A stretch of DNA of 64,000 nt, from positions 62,001 through 126,000 of the forward strand of contig NZ_WFKM01000011.1 of assembly GCF_011007365.1 (NCBI RefSeq), written 5' to 3'. Position numbers and translations under genes: made by a program. Origin of the DNA: Sphingobacterium sp. xlx-96. Lineage in GTDB: Bacteria > Bacteroidota > Bacteroidia > Sphingobacteriales > Sphingobacteriaceae. This document shows, one piece after another, positions 8,586-18,551 of this stretch. The notes under the pieces were generated by a model that saw only the letters and a program-made list of their open reading frames with translations, did no database searches and had not been told where the DNA came from. Every line of letters starts with the position of its first letter. The first letter of the stretch is position 1.

Positions 8586-9371
8586 CTAGCAGTCAAACTG
8601 CATAATGCCTTCATAGGCTTGTGGACTACCAGATAATATGATGAGTAGACGCATCTCTTCATAATCCCTCGGGCTGGAAAAGATAAAGTCTAATTGTTTA
8701 TCCCTGTCCAGGTCTCCAATAAATTTTAATTCGGTGGCCGTATCGTTATAAGATGTTTGGTTGATTAACGTACGAATGAGTTTGCCCTCGCGATACAATT
8801 TTAGGGTATAGTTGGTATTTGGGTTATTCCGTTCTTCATCTTTATAGAATCGGATACCTGAAGCCTGTAGCTGATACTTTTGATCTTGATACGTAAATTG
8901 GAATGGCTCTCCTGGTTCAATGATCGACTTTGTAAAAGCGATACTGTCTACAGTACCTTTTTGTATGGTAGGTATATTGAAGAATACTAAAACATCTTCT
9001 TTGGGTACAATCGTCTCCGTCGGAAGGCCTGAACAGGGTTCCTCATCTTCATTTTCGATGTGGTAAAGCGCAGAAGTTACTGCATAAGAACCGTCTTTTA
9101 AGTGTAATTCAAGCCAGTTCTTGTTGATAATCTTTGATACGGGATCTCCCCATACACGATAACGAACAGGCATTAATACATGCCCTTCGATAATCGAGTC
9201 TGAGGAGATCGGAATCTTGTGGGGCACTATAGATGTTGCAATACTATCACTTTGGACGATTATACCGACGCCAACCGAATCGTTTGTCCTCGTTTTTTGG
9301 GTCTCGCTCGCCTTTTGTTGACAGGCGGAAATAAGAACCATGAACAGAAAGCAATAGCCGTATTTTATCAT
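8586..9371 (-). CDS. Hypothetical lipoprotein
   Basis: About 261 aa from the ATG at 9371 (MIKYGYCFLFMVLISACQQ), which gives a clean lipoprotein signal with the lipobox before Cys. An upstream in-frame ATG (9437) lies inside the preceding gene and would bury the signal. The mature part is Ser/Asp-rich and includes 'FIGDLDRDKQLDFIFSSPRDYEEMRL', a pattern of surface or periplasmic proteins describing calcium-loop-like DxDxD segments, but I do not recognise a family. It follows the luciferase-like gene by 10 bases in the same direction and is convergent with the acyl-CoA dehydrogenase-like gene. Confidence 0.7.
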   Translation of the reverse strand: MIKYGYCFLFMVLISACQQKASETQKTRTNDSVGVGIIVQSDSIATSIVPHKIPISSDSIIEGHVLMPVRYRVWGDPVSKIINKNWLELHLKDGSYAVTSALYHIENEDEEPCSGLPTETIVPKEDVLVFFNIPTIQKGTVDSIAFTKSIIEPGEPFQFTYQDQKYQLQASGIRFYKDEERNNPNTNYTLKLYREGKLIRTLINQTSYNDTATELKFIGDLDRDKQLDFIFSSPRDYEEMRLLIILSGSPQAYEGIMQFDC

Positions 9372-9381
9372 ATACCTATAT

Positions 9382-10371
9382 CTAATGTAATGCGCTGGCG
9401 ATAATGTCAAAAGCTTCCAAACGCTTTGCATCGTCAAAGATATAATTTGTTGTCATTATTTCATGGGCTTTGTGTTGATTTGCAAAATCAAGCACCTCCT
9501 TTTTGATGATCGATTCTGTACCGATAAAAGTGCAGCTAACCATGCGGTTTACAGCTTCTTCTATTTCAGGTATTCCATGATAAATGGGTTTGTCAGTAGG
9601 AGGAGATAGAGGTTTTCTTAAATTGGTCAATATCCCTGCGAACATATTGAACAAGCTAGTTGACAAGACATGCGCCTCAGTCTCCGTCGATGCAGCCACA
9701 ATGTTGACACAAATAATAAAATAGGGTTCTTTTAGGGTCGGCGAAGGCTTGAAGTTGCTGTAGTATATTGCAGAAGCCTGCTCTAACATTGCTGGAGCAA
9801 AATGGGCTGCAAATGCGTAGGGGAGTCCAAGTTCAGCTGCTAAGTAAGCACTATCTGTGCTAGAACCGAGGATATAAATTGGCACATCGAGACCTTCGCC
9901 TGGAAATGCCCGGACTTTTGCATCAACATTGTTTTCATCCAGATAACGTTGAAGTTCTAAGATATCGTCTTTAAAGTAGAACGAAGTATTAAGGTTGTTT
10001 CGACGTAACGCCATTGCGGTGAGTTGATCGGTGCCTGGTGCTCTCCCCAGACCTAAATCTATTCTACCGGGATAGATACTTTCCAATGTGCCAAACTGTT
10101 CGGCCACCACCAAAGGGGTATGATTAGGCAACATGATACCTCCCGACCCCACCCGTATTCGTGATGTTTTGCCTGCGATATGACCAACAAGTACTGCGGT
10201 GGCCGAACTGGCAATATGCTGCATGTTGTGGTGTTCGGCCAGCCATATGCGATGATAACCTAAACGTTCTATATGTTGGGCACCGATGACGGCTCTCTTG
10301 ATAGCTTCCGATGCATTGCTGTTTTTACAGATGGTGGCTAACTCTAGCACAGAAATTTTTAGTTTTTCCAT
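9382..10371 (-). CDS. Luciferase-like monooxygenase (LLM, MsnO8-type flavin oxidoreductase)
   Basis: 329 aa. Starts with '[24 protein letters not shown]', followed by '[57 protein letters not shown]' and '[14 protein letters not shown]', the classic block of single-component LLM proteins (MsnO8/YhbW group). A TIM-barrel FMN- or F420-dependent oxidoreductase; Bacteroidota members are presumed FMN-dependent, substrate unknown. It is followed closely by a lipoprotein gene and sits 52 bases downstream of the methyltransferase gene. Confidence 0.88.
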   Translation of the reverse strand: MEKLKISVLELATICKNSNASEAIKRAVIGAQHIERLGYHRIWLAEHHNMQHIASSATAVLVGHIAGKTSRIRVGSGGIMLPNHTPLVVAEQFGTLESIYPGRIDLGLGRAPGTDQLTAMALRRNNLNTSFYFKDDILELQRYLDENNVDAKVRAFPGEGLDVPIYILGSSTDSAYLAAELGLPYAFAAHFAPAMLEQASAIYYSNFKPSPTLKEPYFIICVNIVAASTETEAHVLSTSLFNMFAGILTNLRKPLSPPTDKPIYHGIPEIEEAVNRMVSCTFIGTESIIKKEVLDFANQHKAHEIMTTNYIFDDAKRLEAFDIIASALH

Positions 10372-10423
10372 AACTTAAAGATACAAGGAATGAAAAAAGG
10401 ATCTGTAATGCTTTTGTCTTTTA

Positions 10424-11608
10424 TTAAACCTTATGTCCATGTATGACAATCGGATTACCTAAATAGTCCGTGGTAAAGAAAAGATACTCGATACCACCAT
10501 CTTTGATTTTAAACTTTTTCTTAATTTCTTCAACCTTCATCGGGAAGTTTTTTGAAGCCACATTCGCCTTGTCAATGGACTGTCTTTTCTTAAAAGCGGA
10601 TAGGGTAAATACTGATTTTATAAGAAATGTCCTTCCCGTAAAATCTTCCTGGAAATCGGAAGAAGTGTACAGATGGGAGTGTGTATGTATTTTGAAAAGG
10701 TTGAATCGCTTGGCTACGGTTTTGAAAGCGCCGGCCTTCGTAACGCAAACATCAGGATCATATAGATAAGTTAGCGGCTGTGAAGTCCGTATTAAAGTCT
10801 GTCTCTCTTCCTCTAAAGTGAAATTAAGCGTCTGGATTTGATCTAGAAATAATCTTATCGCTGCAAGTCTAGGCTCGCCCGTATAATTAGCATCTTGAAT
10901 AAATAATAACTCTTTACACTCTCCATCTACACTTATAATATAGATGAGCTTGACATGCTTTAATTTTTGTAGTGCAGTGCTGATATCCAGTAACGGAGAT
11001 ACCTTACAGATGATGAACCTTGACTTCTCAAAGAACATATCTTGGGTGGCGATGATGTTAGGCTCGCAATCTTCCAGTAGAAAAACTTTAGAATTATTGA
11101 TCCTTCTTGAGGGATCGATCATGATATAATCTAATGAATTATTATCCTGATTTCTGACGAATTCTACGCCGTCGGTTGCGATACAGACCAAATTGGGAAC
11201 TCCTAGTACAGCGGCGTTATGCTTGACGATCTGTGATAATCTCTCATTAAGTTCGCAATGCACGACGATTTCCGCCTCCTGTGCCATATAGCAGCTGTCG
11301 ACACCGAAACCGCCAGTAACATCCACAACTTTGCTTCCCTTCTTGATGAGCGTCTGTTTGATCAATGCGGTGTGTTCAGAAGAGCATTGTTCGATGTTTA
11401 TCTTGTGCGGATAATATATATTAGAAGAGAAAGCCCAAGTCGGAAGTTTCCGTACTGCACGCTGCCAGCCATCGATCTGAGCAGCAATTTCCGAAGAACT
11501 CACTGCATTAAACGGACTTTTCTTTAAAGCCATGCTACTCGGTGATTGCTCCCGGTTAGCTTTAATAAAGGCCTGTACTTCTTTATCCAGTATATGGTTA
11601 TTCATCAA
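10424..11608 (-). CDS. Class I SAM-dependent methyltransferase with THUMP-like C-terminus
   Basis: 394 aa. Helical N-terminal part, then the SAM-binding motif 'VVDVTGGFGVDSCYMAQEAEIVVHCELNERL' (about residues 93-125), a 'YIMIDPSRR' catalytic-loop motif, and a C-terminal 'VAKRFNLFKIHTHSHLYTS...' segment resembling the THUMP-like domain of the Bacteroidota PG_1098 family. Probably an RNA methyltransferase, cytoplasmic; target unknown. It overlaps the end of the aspartate kinase gene by 11 bases, suggesting translational coupling. Confidence 0.82.
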   Translation of the reverse strand: MMNNHILDKEVQAFIKANREQSPSSMALKKSPFNAVSSSEIAAQIDGWQRAVRKLPTWAFSSNIYYPHKINIEQCSSEHTALIKQTLIKKGSKVVDVTGGFGVDSCYMAQEAEIVVHCELNERLSQIVKHNAAVLGVPNLVCIATDGVEFVRNQDNNSLDYIMIDPSRRINNSKVFLLEDCEPNIIATQDMFFEKSRFIICKVSPLLDISTALQKLKHVKLIYIISVDGECKELLFIQDANYTGEPRLAAIRLFLDQIQTLNFTLEEERQTLIRTSQPLTYLYDPDVCVTKAGAFKTVAKRFNLFKIHTHSHLYTSSDFQEDFTGRTFLIKSVFTLSAFKKRQSIDKANVASKNFPMKVEEIKKKFKIKDGGIEYLFFTTDYLGNPIVIHGHKV

Positions 11609-12866
11609 TATTTTTCACTAACATCTGACAAGTATAACTGTCCTTAAGTTCGCGAATTATTTCCTTATTTACTAGTACGCGGTCAATTGTCTGTTGATTA
11701 TAATAACGAATGGTGATCAATTCAAGACCCCGTTCTACAGAGACTTTGTATCTTTTTTCTAACTCCGCCAGCAAAGTTTCGATGTTCTGACCAGTACTGT
11801 CTATAGCAACCGAAAAGCTGATCGCACTGTTGTGCATCATGTTAACCTTAATACGATATTGGTGAAAAAGATTAAAGATATGACTCAGGTTATCTTCCAC
11901 AATAAAGGAGAAGTCACGCGGTTGTATACTGATGAAGGTCTGATTTACCTTAAATATAAACGAAGGAACAGGAAGTGTCTGATTTGTTGTTCTGATCTTC
12001 GTCCCCGGGCTTTCCGGATCTAAGAACGATCTTACATTAAGTGTGATCTTCTTGTTTTGTAATGGCTTGATAGTCTTGGGATGTATTACCGTGGCTCCGT
12101 AATAGGTTAACTCAATTGCGTCAGTATAAGACAATTCCGGAATCAGTTCAGTTTTTTCAAACCATTTTGGGTCGGCATTTAAAACTCCAGGTACATCTTT
12201 CCATATGGTAATATCTTCCGCATTAAGGCAAGAGGCAAAAATTGCAGCTGAATAATCGGACCCTTCTCTTCCTAACGTTGTTGTAAAGTTTTCAGAAGTA
12301 GACCCGATGAAACCTTGAGTCACAATCAAATTATTGTCCAGGATTTCAGGTAGATCCCTTCTTATTTTGTCTTCCGTTAAATCCCAGTTAACTTGAGCTT
12401 CGCGATAGGTGTTGTCGGTTTGGATATAATTTCGTGCATCAATCCATTTTGTAGGGATACCGATATGCAAGCAGTACGCTGCAAGTATTTTAGAAGATAC
12501 CAATTCTCCGACAGATACTATCTGGTCAAAAAGATAATCATAGGTATCCTGAGGCTCTTCTTCTAAAATCCATTCAATCTCCACAAAACAATTATTAATT
12601 TCATCAAATGCCGGATGATTTGCATCCTCAAACAAGTCCTTAAGAATATTAAAATGATCTTTTTTTATTTCCGCTAATAATGCAAATGTATCCTTTTCCT
12701 GATAGTAGTAGGCCTGTGTAAGTTCTTCCAGTTTGTTTGTCGTTTTGTTAATAGCGGAGACTACGACAAGTAATTCAGAAGACTTGTATCTCGACAATAT
12801 GGAAGTTACATTTTTTATGTTATCGGCACTTTTTACAGATGCGCCACCAAATTTAAAAACCTGCAT
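11598..12866 (-). CDS. lysC: Aspartate kinase (monofunctional)
   Basis: 422 aa. Begins MQVFKFGGASVKSADNI, the amino-acid kinase motif (KFGGASV where many lysC have KFGGTSV), continues with 'VVSAINKTTNKLEEL', 'TQGFIGSTSENFTTTLGREGSDYSAAIFA' and 'WKDVPGVLNADPK', then two ACT-like regulatory stretches at the C-terminus. Catalyses aspartate to aspartyl phosphate, the first step to Lys, Met, Thr and diaminopimelate. No lysine riboswitch or leader peptide seen. It is 43 bases behind the DUF3298 lipoprotein gene and overlaps the methyltransferase gene downstream. Confidence 0.93.
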   Translation of the reverse strand: MQVFKFGGASVKSADNIKNVTSILSRYKSSELLVVVSAINKTTNKLEELTQAYYYQEKDTFALLAEIKKDHFNILKDLFEDANHPAFDEINNCFVEIEWILEEEPQDTYDYLFDQIVSVGELVSSKILAAYCLHIGIPTKWIDARNYIQTDNTYREAQVNWDLTEDKIRRDLPEILDNNLIVTQGFIGSTSENFTTTLGREGSDYSAAIFASCLNAEDITIWKDVPGVLNADPKWFEKTELIPELSYTDAIELTYYGATVIHPKTIKPLQNKKITLNVRSFLDPESPGTKIRTTNQTLPVPSFIFKVNQTFISIQPRDFSFIVEDNLSHIFNLFHQYRIKVNMMHNSAISFSVAIDSTGQNIETLLAELEKRYKVSVERGLELITIRYYNQQTIDRVLVNKEIIRELKDSYTCQMLVKNIDE

Positions 12867-12909
12867 TAATGTATTATATATATTAATAGTGACGGTTGAT
12901 TGAAGCTAT

Positions 12910-13716
12910 TTATTGTTGAATATTATCTATATACCTTTTGCCCCGTTCATTTAAAATATCCGAAATATCATCATAAGGCAACTCAATGACAGTAATACCT
13001 TCTGAGTAGGGTTTGATCTCATATTCATTATAGTAGATAATCAACCTATCTTTTGTGAGCCCAAAGTTATCATTTAATGCGAATATTCCATCTTCAAAGA
13101 AAAAATCTTTAATCAGCGAGCTGGTATCAGAAAGGCTTTCCTGTTTACGGAATTTAGCCTCGGCTTTCTTGGTCAGCACTTTCAAACCGCCCGTTACAAT
13201 TATTTCCCACAGGCTCAATTTTTTGAGACGATCGGTATCAAAAACAGTGAAAATAGTTACATGATTACCATGGGCTCCTCCCGTATATTCTTGAATAGAT
13301 GTTTGTAATGTCAGGAAAAGCGGTGTATTAAGAATGATCTGACTCTGTAACTTTTTATACCATGCTGAATGTATAGCCGTAGTGCTGCTCTCTTCAACAA
13401 ATTCGTTGTATCCATTTAAGAATGAAATAGCAGCATCATCCGCGTTATTCTCCCTGTCTATAAAGATAGCTTCTTGTAGCGCTTTGTCGATTTCCTTATC
13501 TGCAAAAATAGGGTAGGTGATCTGATAATATGCCGTGTCAATATGTGTTGAATCCCCAACGAAATAGGAACTTATTTCCCGTTTGGTTTGGTACGAATAA
13601 TTGACAGTATCTTTTGTCGCTAGTTCAGGCAAATTGACTGACGATTTACTTTTCGTTCGTTCGTTGGCACAGGAGAGTGCGACAAAAATAAATATAAACA
13701 GTATCCCGCTGCGCAT
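12910..13716 (-). CDS. DUF3298/DUF4163 (RsiV-like) lipoprotein
   Basis: 268 aa. Lipoprotein signal with lipobox 'FIFVALSCANE', then a DUF4163-like region and a DUF3298 domain recognisable by 'IQEYTGGAHGNHVTIFTVFD' and the final 'YYNEYEIKPYSEGITVIELPYDDI'. The same fold forms the extracytoplasmic lysozyme-binding part of RsiV, but this protein has no anti-sigma helix, so regulation of a sigma factor should not be assumed. Its start overlaps the GNAT stop by 1 base. Confidence 0.85.
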   Translation of the reverse strand: MRSGILFIFIFVALSCANERTKSKSSVNLPELATKDTVNYSYQTKREISSYFVGDSTHIDTAYYQITYPIFADKEIDKALQEAIFIDRENNADDAAISFLNGYNEFVEESSTTAIHSAWYKKLQSQIILNTPLFLTLQTSIQEYTGGAHGNHVTIFTVFDTDRLKKLSLWEIIVTGGLKVLTKKAEAKFRKQESLSDTSSLIKDFFFEDGIFALNDNFGLTKDRLIIYYNEYEIKPYSEGITVIELPYDDISDILNERGKRYIDNIQQ

Positions 13717-14171
13717 TATTCTCTAAAGCTTAAACTTACATTGATCCATTCTCCATCTAATGAAGCATTGTACGACTCGTAGAATTTTATAGCTGGAGTA
13801 TTCCAATCTAAAACTTGCCACATCATTCCCGAAAAGTCATTTGTCTTGGCATACTCGATAGTTCGGTCCAAAAGCTGTTTTCCTATTCCTTGACCTCGGT
13901 ACGGCTGGTGAACAATAAGATCTTCCAAGTAAAGTCTTCTTCCTTTCCAAGTAGAGTAGCGAATATAATACAAAGATAATCCGACAATCTTATCTTGATC
14001 TGTGGCGACAAATGCCCCCCATACCGGATTTGCTCCAAATCCCGCATCTTCAAATTCCTCCATACTGACGGTAACAGCATCGGGCTCCTTTTCAAATATA
14101 GCTAGCTCCTTGATCAGTTCCATCATAGCAGAACAATCATCTCTGTGCGCTACACGTACAACAATTCCCAT
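13716..14171 (-). CDS. GNAT-family N-acetyltransferase
   Basis: 151 aa, single GNAT domain. Motif A 'LYLEDLIVHQPYRGQGIGKQLLDRTIEYAK' with the acetyl-CoA pyrophosphate loop (RGQGIGK) and a C-terminal 'WNTPAIKFYESYNASLDGEWI' motif B. The overall pattern, including 'RDDCSAMMELIKELAIFEKEPDAVTV', is close to diamine/thialysine acetyltransferases (SAT-like), but the substrate is not proven. Packed between YggS and the DUF3298 lipoprotein with no gaps. Confidence 0.87.
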   Translation of the reverse strand: MGIVVRVAHRDDCSAMMELIKELAIFEKEPDAVTVSMEEFEDAGFGANPVWGAFVATDQDKIVGLSLYYIRYSTWKGRRLYLEDLIVHQPYRGQGIGKQLLDRTIEYAKTNDFSGMMWQVLDWNTPAIKFYESYNASLDGEWINVSLSFRE

Positions 14172-14861
14172 TTACTTTGCCTTAAAGTGTTTGATTACCC
14201 GCTTTCCAAAAAGACTACTGCCCAGTCTAACCATATTACTACCTTGCTCTATCGCGAGTTTATAGTCCGAAGACATTCCCATAGATAACGTGTCAAAGTT
14301 ATCATCCTTACGGTAGTAGCTCACTTTGATACCATCGAAGAGCATTTTAAGTTCGTAAAACTCTTCCTTAATCTCTTTCTCTTTGTCGGTATTGGTTGCT
14401 ATACCCATTAAGCCGCGTATACGAACATTTTTCATAGCCTTAAAATCACTGCTTTCGAGAAGTTCAATCACCTCAGGGTGATCCAGACCGAACTTGGTAT
14501 CCTCCTGGGCGATATCTACCTGAAGCAGGCAGTCTATAATACGAGCATGCTTGGCAGCATGCTTATTGATTTCAGCGAGTAGTTTTAATGAATCTACGGC
14601 TTGGATCATATCAATAAATGGAGCGATATATTTCACTTTATTTGTCTGTAGATGTCCTACCAGGTGCCATTGTATGTCCTTGGGTAGTTTTTCTTGCTTC
14701 TCAACAAGCTCTTGAACCATATTTTCACCAAATATCCGCTGGCCGGCATTGTATGCTTCTTGTATATCTTCTATAGACTTGGTCTTAGAAATCGCTACCA
14801 ATGTCACACCTATCGGATTTAATTCATGTTGTGCTTCCTGAATATTTGCAGTTATGTCCAT
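14172..14861 (-). CDS. yggS: YggS/PLPBP family pyridoxal-phosphate homeostasis protein
   Basis: 229 aa, usual length. PLP-lysine motif 'LVAISKTK' (Lys26), then 'GQRIFGENMVQELVEKQ', 'IQWHLVGHLQTNKVKYI' and the phosphate-binding C-terminal block 'LSMGMSSDYKLAIEQGSNMVRLGSSLFG'. Cytoplasmic PLP-binding protein without known catalytic activity that buffers vitamin B6. First gene of a leftward run reaching 8.6 kb. Confidence 0.93.
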   Translation of the reverse strand: MDITANIQEAQHELNPIGVTLVAISKTKSIEDIQEAYNAGQRIFGENMVQELVEKQEKLPKDIQWHLVGHLQTNKVKYIAPFIDMIQAVDSLKLLAEINKHAAKHARIIDCLLQVDIAQEDTKFGLDHPEVIELLESSDFKAMKNVRIRGLMGIATNTDKEKEIKEEFYELKMLFDGIKVSYYRKDDNFDTLSMGMSSDYKLAIEQGSNMVRLGSSLFGKRVIKHFKAK

Positions 14862-14893
14862 TATTCGAAAATTATTTTTGGAGATATGATTTA

Positions 14894-14929
14894 CAAAGGT
14901 ACCTATTACAAAGGCATTTTGTAAATTTG
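14894..14929. promoter_or_regulatory. Divergent promoter region yggS / DUF4296 gene
   Basis: Two TAnnTTTG boxes face outwards: TACCTTTG on the minus strand (14894-14901) for yggS and TAAATTTG on the plus strand (14922-14929), 14 bases before the DUF4296 ATG. Confidence 0.45.
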
Positions 14930-14943
14930 TACAAATTTAAACA

Positions 14944-15618
14944 ATGCAGCGCGTAAATTTCATCATTATTCTATTGTTTTTTTTGCTTGCCAGCTGTGGT
15001 AAGCAGAAGCCAAAGGGAGTCTTATCCGAAAAGGATATGACAGAGCTGATGGCAGAAGTGTCGTTGATAGATGCTTACTTGAATACATTACCTATAGATA
15101 GCGGCCGCAAGGTAATGCCGGTATTTTATGAGAATGCATTTAAGAAATTCAAGTTAGATTCTGCGGGGTTCATAAAAAATTTAGATTACTATTTGGGTAG
15201 TCCGGTTTTAACGGAGAAGATATATACCAGTATCGGCAAGACGCTTACGGCAAAGGATATGGAATATCATCGTATAGATTCTGTACAGAATGCCGTTGTT
15301 CAAGATAGCATTCGTAATGCCATGCGCCTCCAGCGACATACAGAAATGATGAAAAATATGATTCTTAATGTACATAGGGACAGTACAGCGTATACCTATT
15401 CACAGTACGGTACAGATTTTCTCTCTAAGGCGGAACTCAACCTCAATGCTTACGGCATTCAAGTGCCTGCTATAGCTCCGACAGTGCCTACTACGCCACA
15501 GCGTTTAGATAGTCCGCAGGAACAGATTCCGGTCGAAGAAAGACTGGAAACGGTGGCTCCTGCAGCTATGTCCGATACATCGAATGTAAAGAAAGTGCTG
15601 CGAAAATCTACTAATTAA
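14944..15618 (+). CDS. DUF4296 lipoprotein
   Basis: 224 aa. Lipobox 'FFLLASCGKQ' at the N-terminus, then the DUF4296 core 'VLSEKDMTELMAEVSLIDAYL' and 'FYENAFKKFKLDSAGFIKNLDYYLGSPVL'. The tail from about residue 180 is Pro/Thr-rich and low in complexity. Function unknown; found across Bacteroidota. Its stop codon overlaps the mutS2 start by 1 base (TAATGA-type coupling), so the two are probably cotranscribed. Confidence 0.85.
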   Translation: MQRVNFIIILLFFLLASCGKQKPKGVLSEKDMTELMAEVSLIDAYLNTLPIDSGRKVMPVFYENAFKKFKLDSAGFIKNLDYYLGSPVLTEKIYTSIGKTLTAKDMEYHRIDSVQNAVVQDSIRNAMRLQRHTEMMKNMILNVHRDSTAYTYSQYGTDFLSKAELNLNAYGIQVPAIAPTVPTTPQRLDSPQEQIPVEERLETVAPAAMSDTSNVKKVLRKSTN

Positions 15619-17999
15619 TGATTTACCCTGAGAATGCGATAGAAAAACTAGGCTTTACGGAAATTCGTAACCTGGTAAAAGAAAAATGCCTGAGTGAAGC
15701 TGGGCGACTGATGGTTGACAAAATACAACCACAAGTGAAGATGGATCAGATTGATCGCTTTTTGAAGCAAACCAATGAGTTCAAAAATTTATTGCTGCAT
15801 GACGCACCTTTGCCGGTGGATCATATCTATGCGATTAAACCATTAGCTGAAAAGGCTAAGTTGGAAGGTGCCTTTTTAAGCGAAGAAGAGTTTTACCGAA
15901 TTCTACTGTCTCTACGGACGGTGTATGCGATCATAAAATATTTTAATGATAGAGCTGGACAGTATGCGCACCTTGAATTGCTATTTGAACATCTTCCAAT
16001 AGAAAAATCTATTGTCCGATCGATAGAGCAGGTACTGGATGATCGGGGTAAACTGAAAGACAACGCCTCTAGATTGCTATTGGATCTGACACAACAGATT
16101 GCAAAAAGCGAACAAGAAGCTCGCAAACGATTGGAGAGCGTCTTCAAACAAGCGCAGGCTCAAGGATGGACGGCAGACGGTAACCTGACCATTCGGGACG
16201 GTCGAATGTGTATCCCTATTCTTGCGGAGAATAAAAGAAAAGTTAAAGGATTAATTCACGACGAATCAGCTACTGGACAAACTGCTTATATTGAACCAGA
16301 AGAGGTGTTTCACCTTAATAATAAAGTAAGAGATCTGGAATTTGAACGTAGGAGAGAGGTAATTCGTATTTTGACAGATCTGACAACCGAACTCCGGCCT
16401 CATGTACCGTTGTTATTAGCATACCATGGGTTATTAACCAAACTGGATTTTGTTCGCGCAAAGGCACTATTTGCTCTCGATATACAGGCTAATATGCCTA
16501 TACTATCCAAAGAAGCGGGGATCAACTTAGTACAGGCAAAGCATCCTCTGTTATTCTTGAATTCGCTTAAGGATAGTAGCCATTCGGTGGTACCCTTAAA
16601 CATTAAGATCGACGATACCGATCGGATTATCTTAGTGTCAGGTCCCAATGCAGGAGGCAAATCGGTCTGTATGAAGACTGTAGGTCTATTGCAGCTGATG
16701 CTCCAATCCGGCCTTCTTATTCCAGCCGATGAAACTTCATCTTTAGGCGTATTTAAGCAGATTTTTGCAGATATCGGAGACGATCAGTCTATAGAGAGTG
16801 ATCTAAGTACTTATAGTGCACATCTTTCGAAGATGAAACACTTTTCTACCTTCGCTAACGCGCGTACTTTAATTTTGATTGACGAATTTGGTACAGGAAC
16901 TGACCCCCAATTTGGTGGTCCTATTGCAGAGGCCGTATTGGAGCAATTGAATAAAAAGCAGGTAAGAGGAGTTGTTACGACACACTATTCGAACTTAAAG
17001 CTTTTTGCAAGCCATACGGCAGGACTGGAAAACGCATCCATGTTATTCGATAATCAGCAGATGAAACCGCTATACATACTGCAGGTGGGCAAACCAGGTA
17101 GTTCTTATGCTTTCGAGATTGCAGAAAAAATCGGACTTTCGAAAGAGATTTTAGAGTCGGCAAAGCAGAAAATTGGTGTACAACAGAAGAAAGTAGACAC
17201 ACTGTTGGTCGATCTCGAGCGGGATAAAAAGGAGGTGTTCGATACGAAAGTTGCCGTAAATAAACGAGAGAAGGAACTGATCGAACTAAAAGAGAAGTAT
17301 TTGAGCCTCCAAGAACATATCGACGAGAATAAGAAAGAGATACTTCGTAAAGCCAAAGAAGAAGCTAAAGTGATTCTTAAGGATGCGAATCGTTTGGTTG
17401 AAAATACCATTTCTGAGATTCGTTCTGTTAAGGCCGACAAGGAGAAAACAAAGGAAATTCGTTCTAAGCTCAATGCGTCTTTAGATAAGCATAGTGTTCC
17501 TTTAGAAAAGAAACCTACAACAAGCAAAGTAGACAAAAAAGAGGCTGATATTTTTACTGTCGGGGACTGGATACGTATTGATGACTCCGGTTCTGAGGGA
17601 GAAATTATAGAGATCACGAAAAACAATAGTTTAATTGTCGCTTTAGGAGAGCTTCGTACTGTGGTTAAAATGAGCAGAGTAAGTAAGCTAAGAAGTAAGG
17701 AAAAGTCTAAGGCCATAAAGAGAAGCTCTGGAGTTTCTACAGGATCTGCTGCAGACTTTCACCCAGAGGTTGATGTCAGAGGCATGCGTACCGAAGATGC
17801 GCTTCATAAAATCGAACTTGTTCTGGATCGGGCAGTGATGATCGGCTACCCATCGTTGAAGATTGTACACGGAAAGGGAGATGGCATCTTACGAAAGTTT
17901 ATTAGGGACTACCTTAGAAAATATAATCATGTGAGCCGATTTGAGGATGAGCATGCGGATCGGGGAGGTGATGGCATAACATATGCTTATATTGGATAG
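15618..17999 (+). CDS. mutS2: Endonuclease MutS2
   Basis: 793 aa, full length. N-terminal core and clamp region, Walker A GPNAGGKS at residues 342-349, Walker B 'LILIDEFGTGTDPQFGG', signature 'THYSNLKLFA', a long charged coiled coil at about 510-630, and a C-terminal Smr nuclease domain starting 'VDVRGMRTEDAL' at about residue 717. MutS2 suppresses recombination or acts on collided ribosomes in other bacteria, and is not part of mismatch repair. Compare the Smr-less paralogue at 34676. Confidence 0.95.
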   Translation: MIYPENAIEKLGFTEIRNLVKEKCLSEAGRLMVDKIQPQVKMDQIDRFLKQTNEFKNLLLHDAPLPVDHIYAIKPLAEKAKLEGAFLSEEEFYRILLSLRTVYAIIKYFNDRAGQYAHLELLFEHLPIEKSIVRSIEQVLDDRGKLKDNASRLLLDLTQQIAKSEQEARKRLESVFKQAQAQGWTADGNLTIRDGRMCIPILAENKRKVKGLIHDESATGQTAYIEPEEVFHLNNKVRDLEFERRREVIRILTDLTTELRPHVPLLLAYHGLLTKLDFVRAKALFALDIQANMPILSKEAGINLVQAKHPLLFLNSLKDSSHSVVPLNIKIDDTDRIILVSGPNAGGKSVCMKTVGLLQLMLQSGLLIPADETSSLGVFKQIFADIGDDQSIESDLSTYSAHLSKMKHFSTFANARTLILIDEFGTGTDPQFGGPIAEAVLEQLNKKQVRGVVTTHYSNLKLFASHTAGLENASMLFDNQQMKPLYILQVGKPGSSYAFEIAEKIGLSKEILESAKQKIGVQQKKVDTLLVDLERDKKEVFDTKVAVNKREKELIELKEKYLSLQEHIDENKKEILRKAKEEAKVILKDANRLVENTISEIRSVKADKEKTKEIRSKLNASLDKHSVPLEKKPTTSKVDKKEADIFTVGDWIRIDDSGSEGEIIEITKNNSLIVALGELRTVVKMSRVSKLRSKEKSKAIKRSSGVSTGSAADFHPEVDVRGMRTEDALHKIELVLDRAVMIGYPSLKIVHGKGDGILRKFIRDYLRKYNHVSRFEDEHADRGGDGITYAYIG

Positions 18000-18110
18000 A
18001 CATGAGGTCCTTGTTTTGAATAGTGAAAATTGTTGGACAAGTGACACAATTATATTGTATATAAAATGCAATTTATCTAAGTTTGGATATAATAAGTAAT
18101 TAGAACGTCT

Positions 18111-18545
18111 ATGTGGTGTTTTTTTAAATGTTTTTCATTTATTACAGGGATGACACTATGTTTTCTCGTAGCGTGTAACTCTTCCAATACGGCGACAGAT
18201 GTGAGTACTGTAGCTGGTGATTATTTGTTTCAGTCGGAAAAGGATACCATCTCATTATCATTGAAGCAGGAGAAAGATTCTGTATATGGCGATTTAAAAT
18301 ACGCTTTTTCAGGTAAGGATAAAAATATCGGTAAGATTAGTGGCTCTTTGAAAGATAGTGTAATTATTGCAGAATACGATTTCATCTCTGAAGGAGTTCC
18401 TTCTGTGCGCCAGATAGTATTCAAGCTTACCGATGAAGGTCTGATCGAGGGATACGGCGCGATAGAGGAAAGCGAAGGAAAAATGATCTTCAGTGATAAA
18501 AGCAACCTGAGTTTCGATCACGGCATGGTATTGAAGAAACAATAA
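18111..18545 (+). CDS. Small hypothetical lipoprotein
   Basis: 144 aa. Signal peptide with lipobox 'LCFLVACNSS'. The mature part is a likely beta-sandwich of short repeats: 'GDYLFQSEKDTISLSLKQEKDSVYGDLKYAFSGKDKNIGKISGSLKDSVIIAEYDFISEG', a pattern shared by many uncharacterised Bacteroidota lipoproteins. Convergent with the AraC gene (6 bases apart). Function unknown. Confidence 0.7.
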   Translation: MWCFFKCFSFITGMTLCFLVACNSSNTATDVSTVAGDYLFQSEKDTISLSLKQEKDSVYGDLKYAFSGKDKNIGKISGSLKDSVIIAEYDFISEGVPSVRQIVFKLTDEGLIEGYGAIEESEGKMIFSDKSNLSFDHGMVLKKQ

Positions 18546-18551
18546 ATCTAT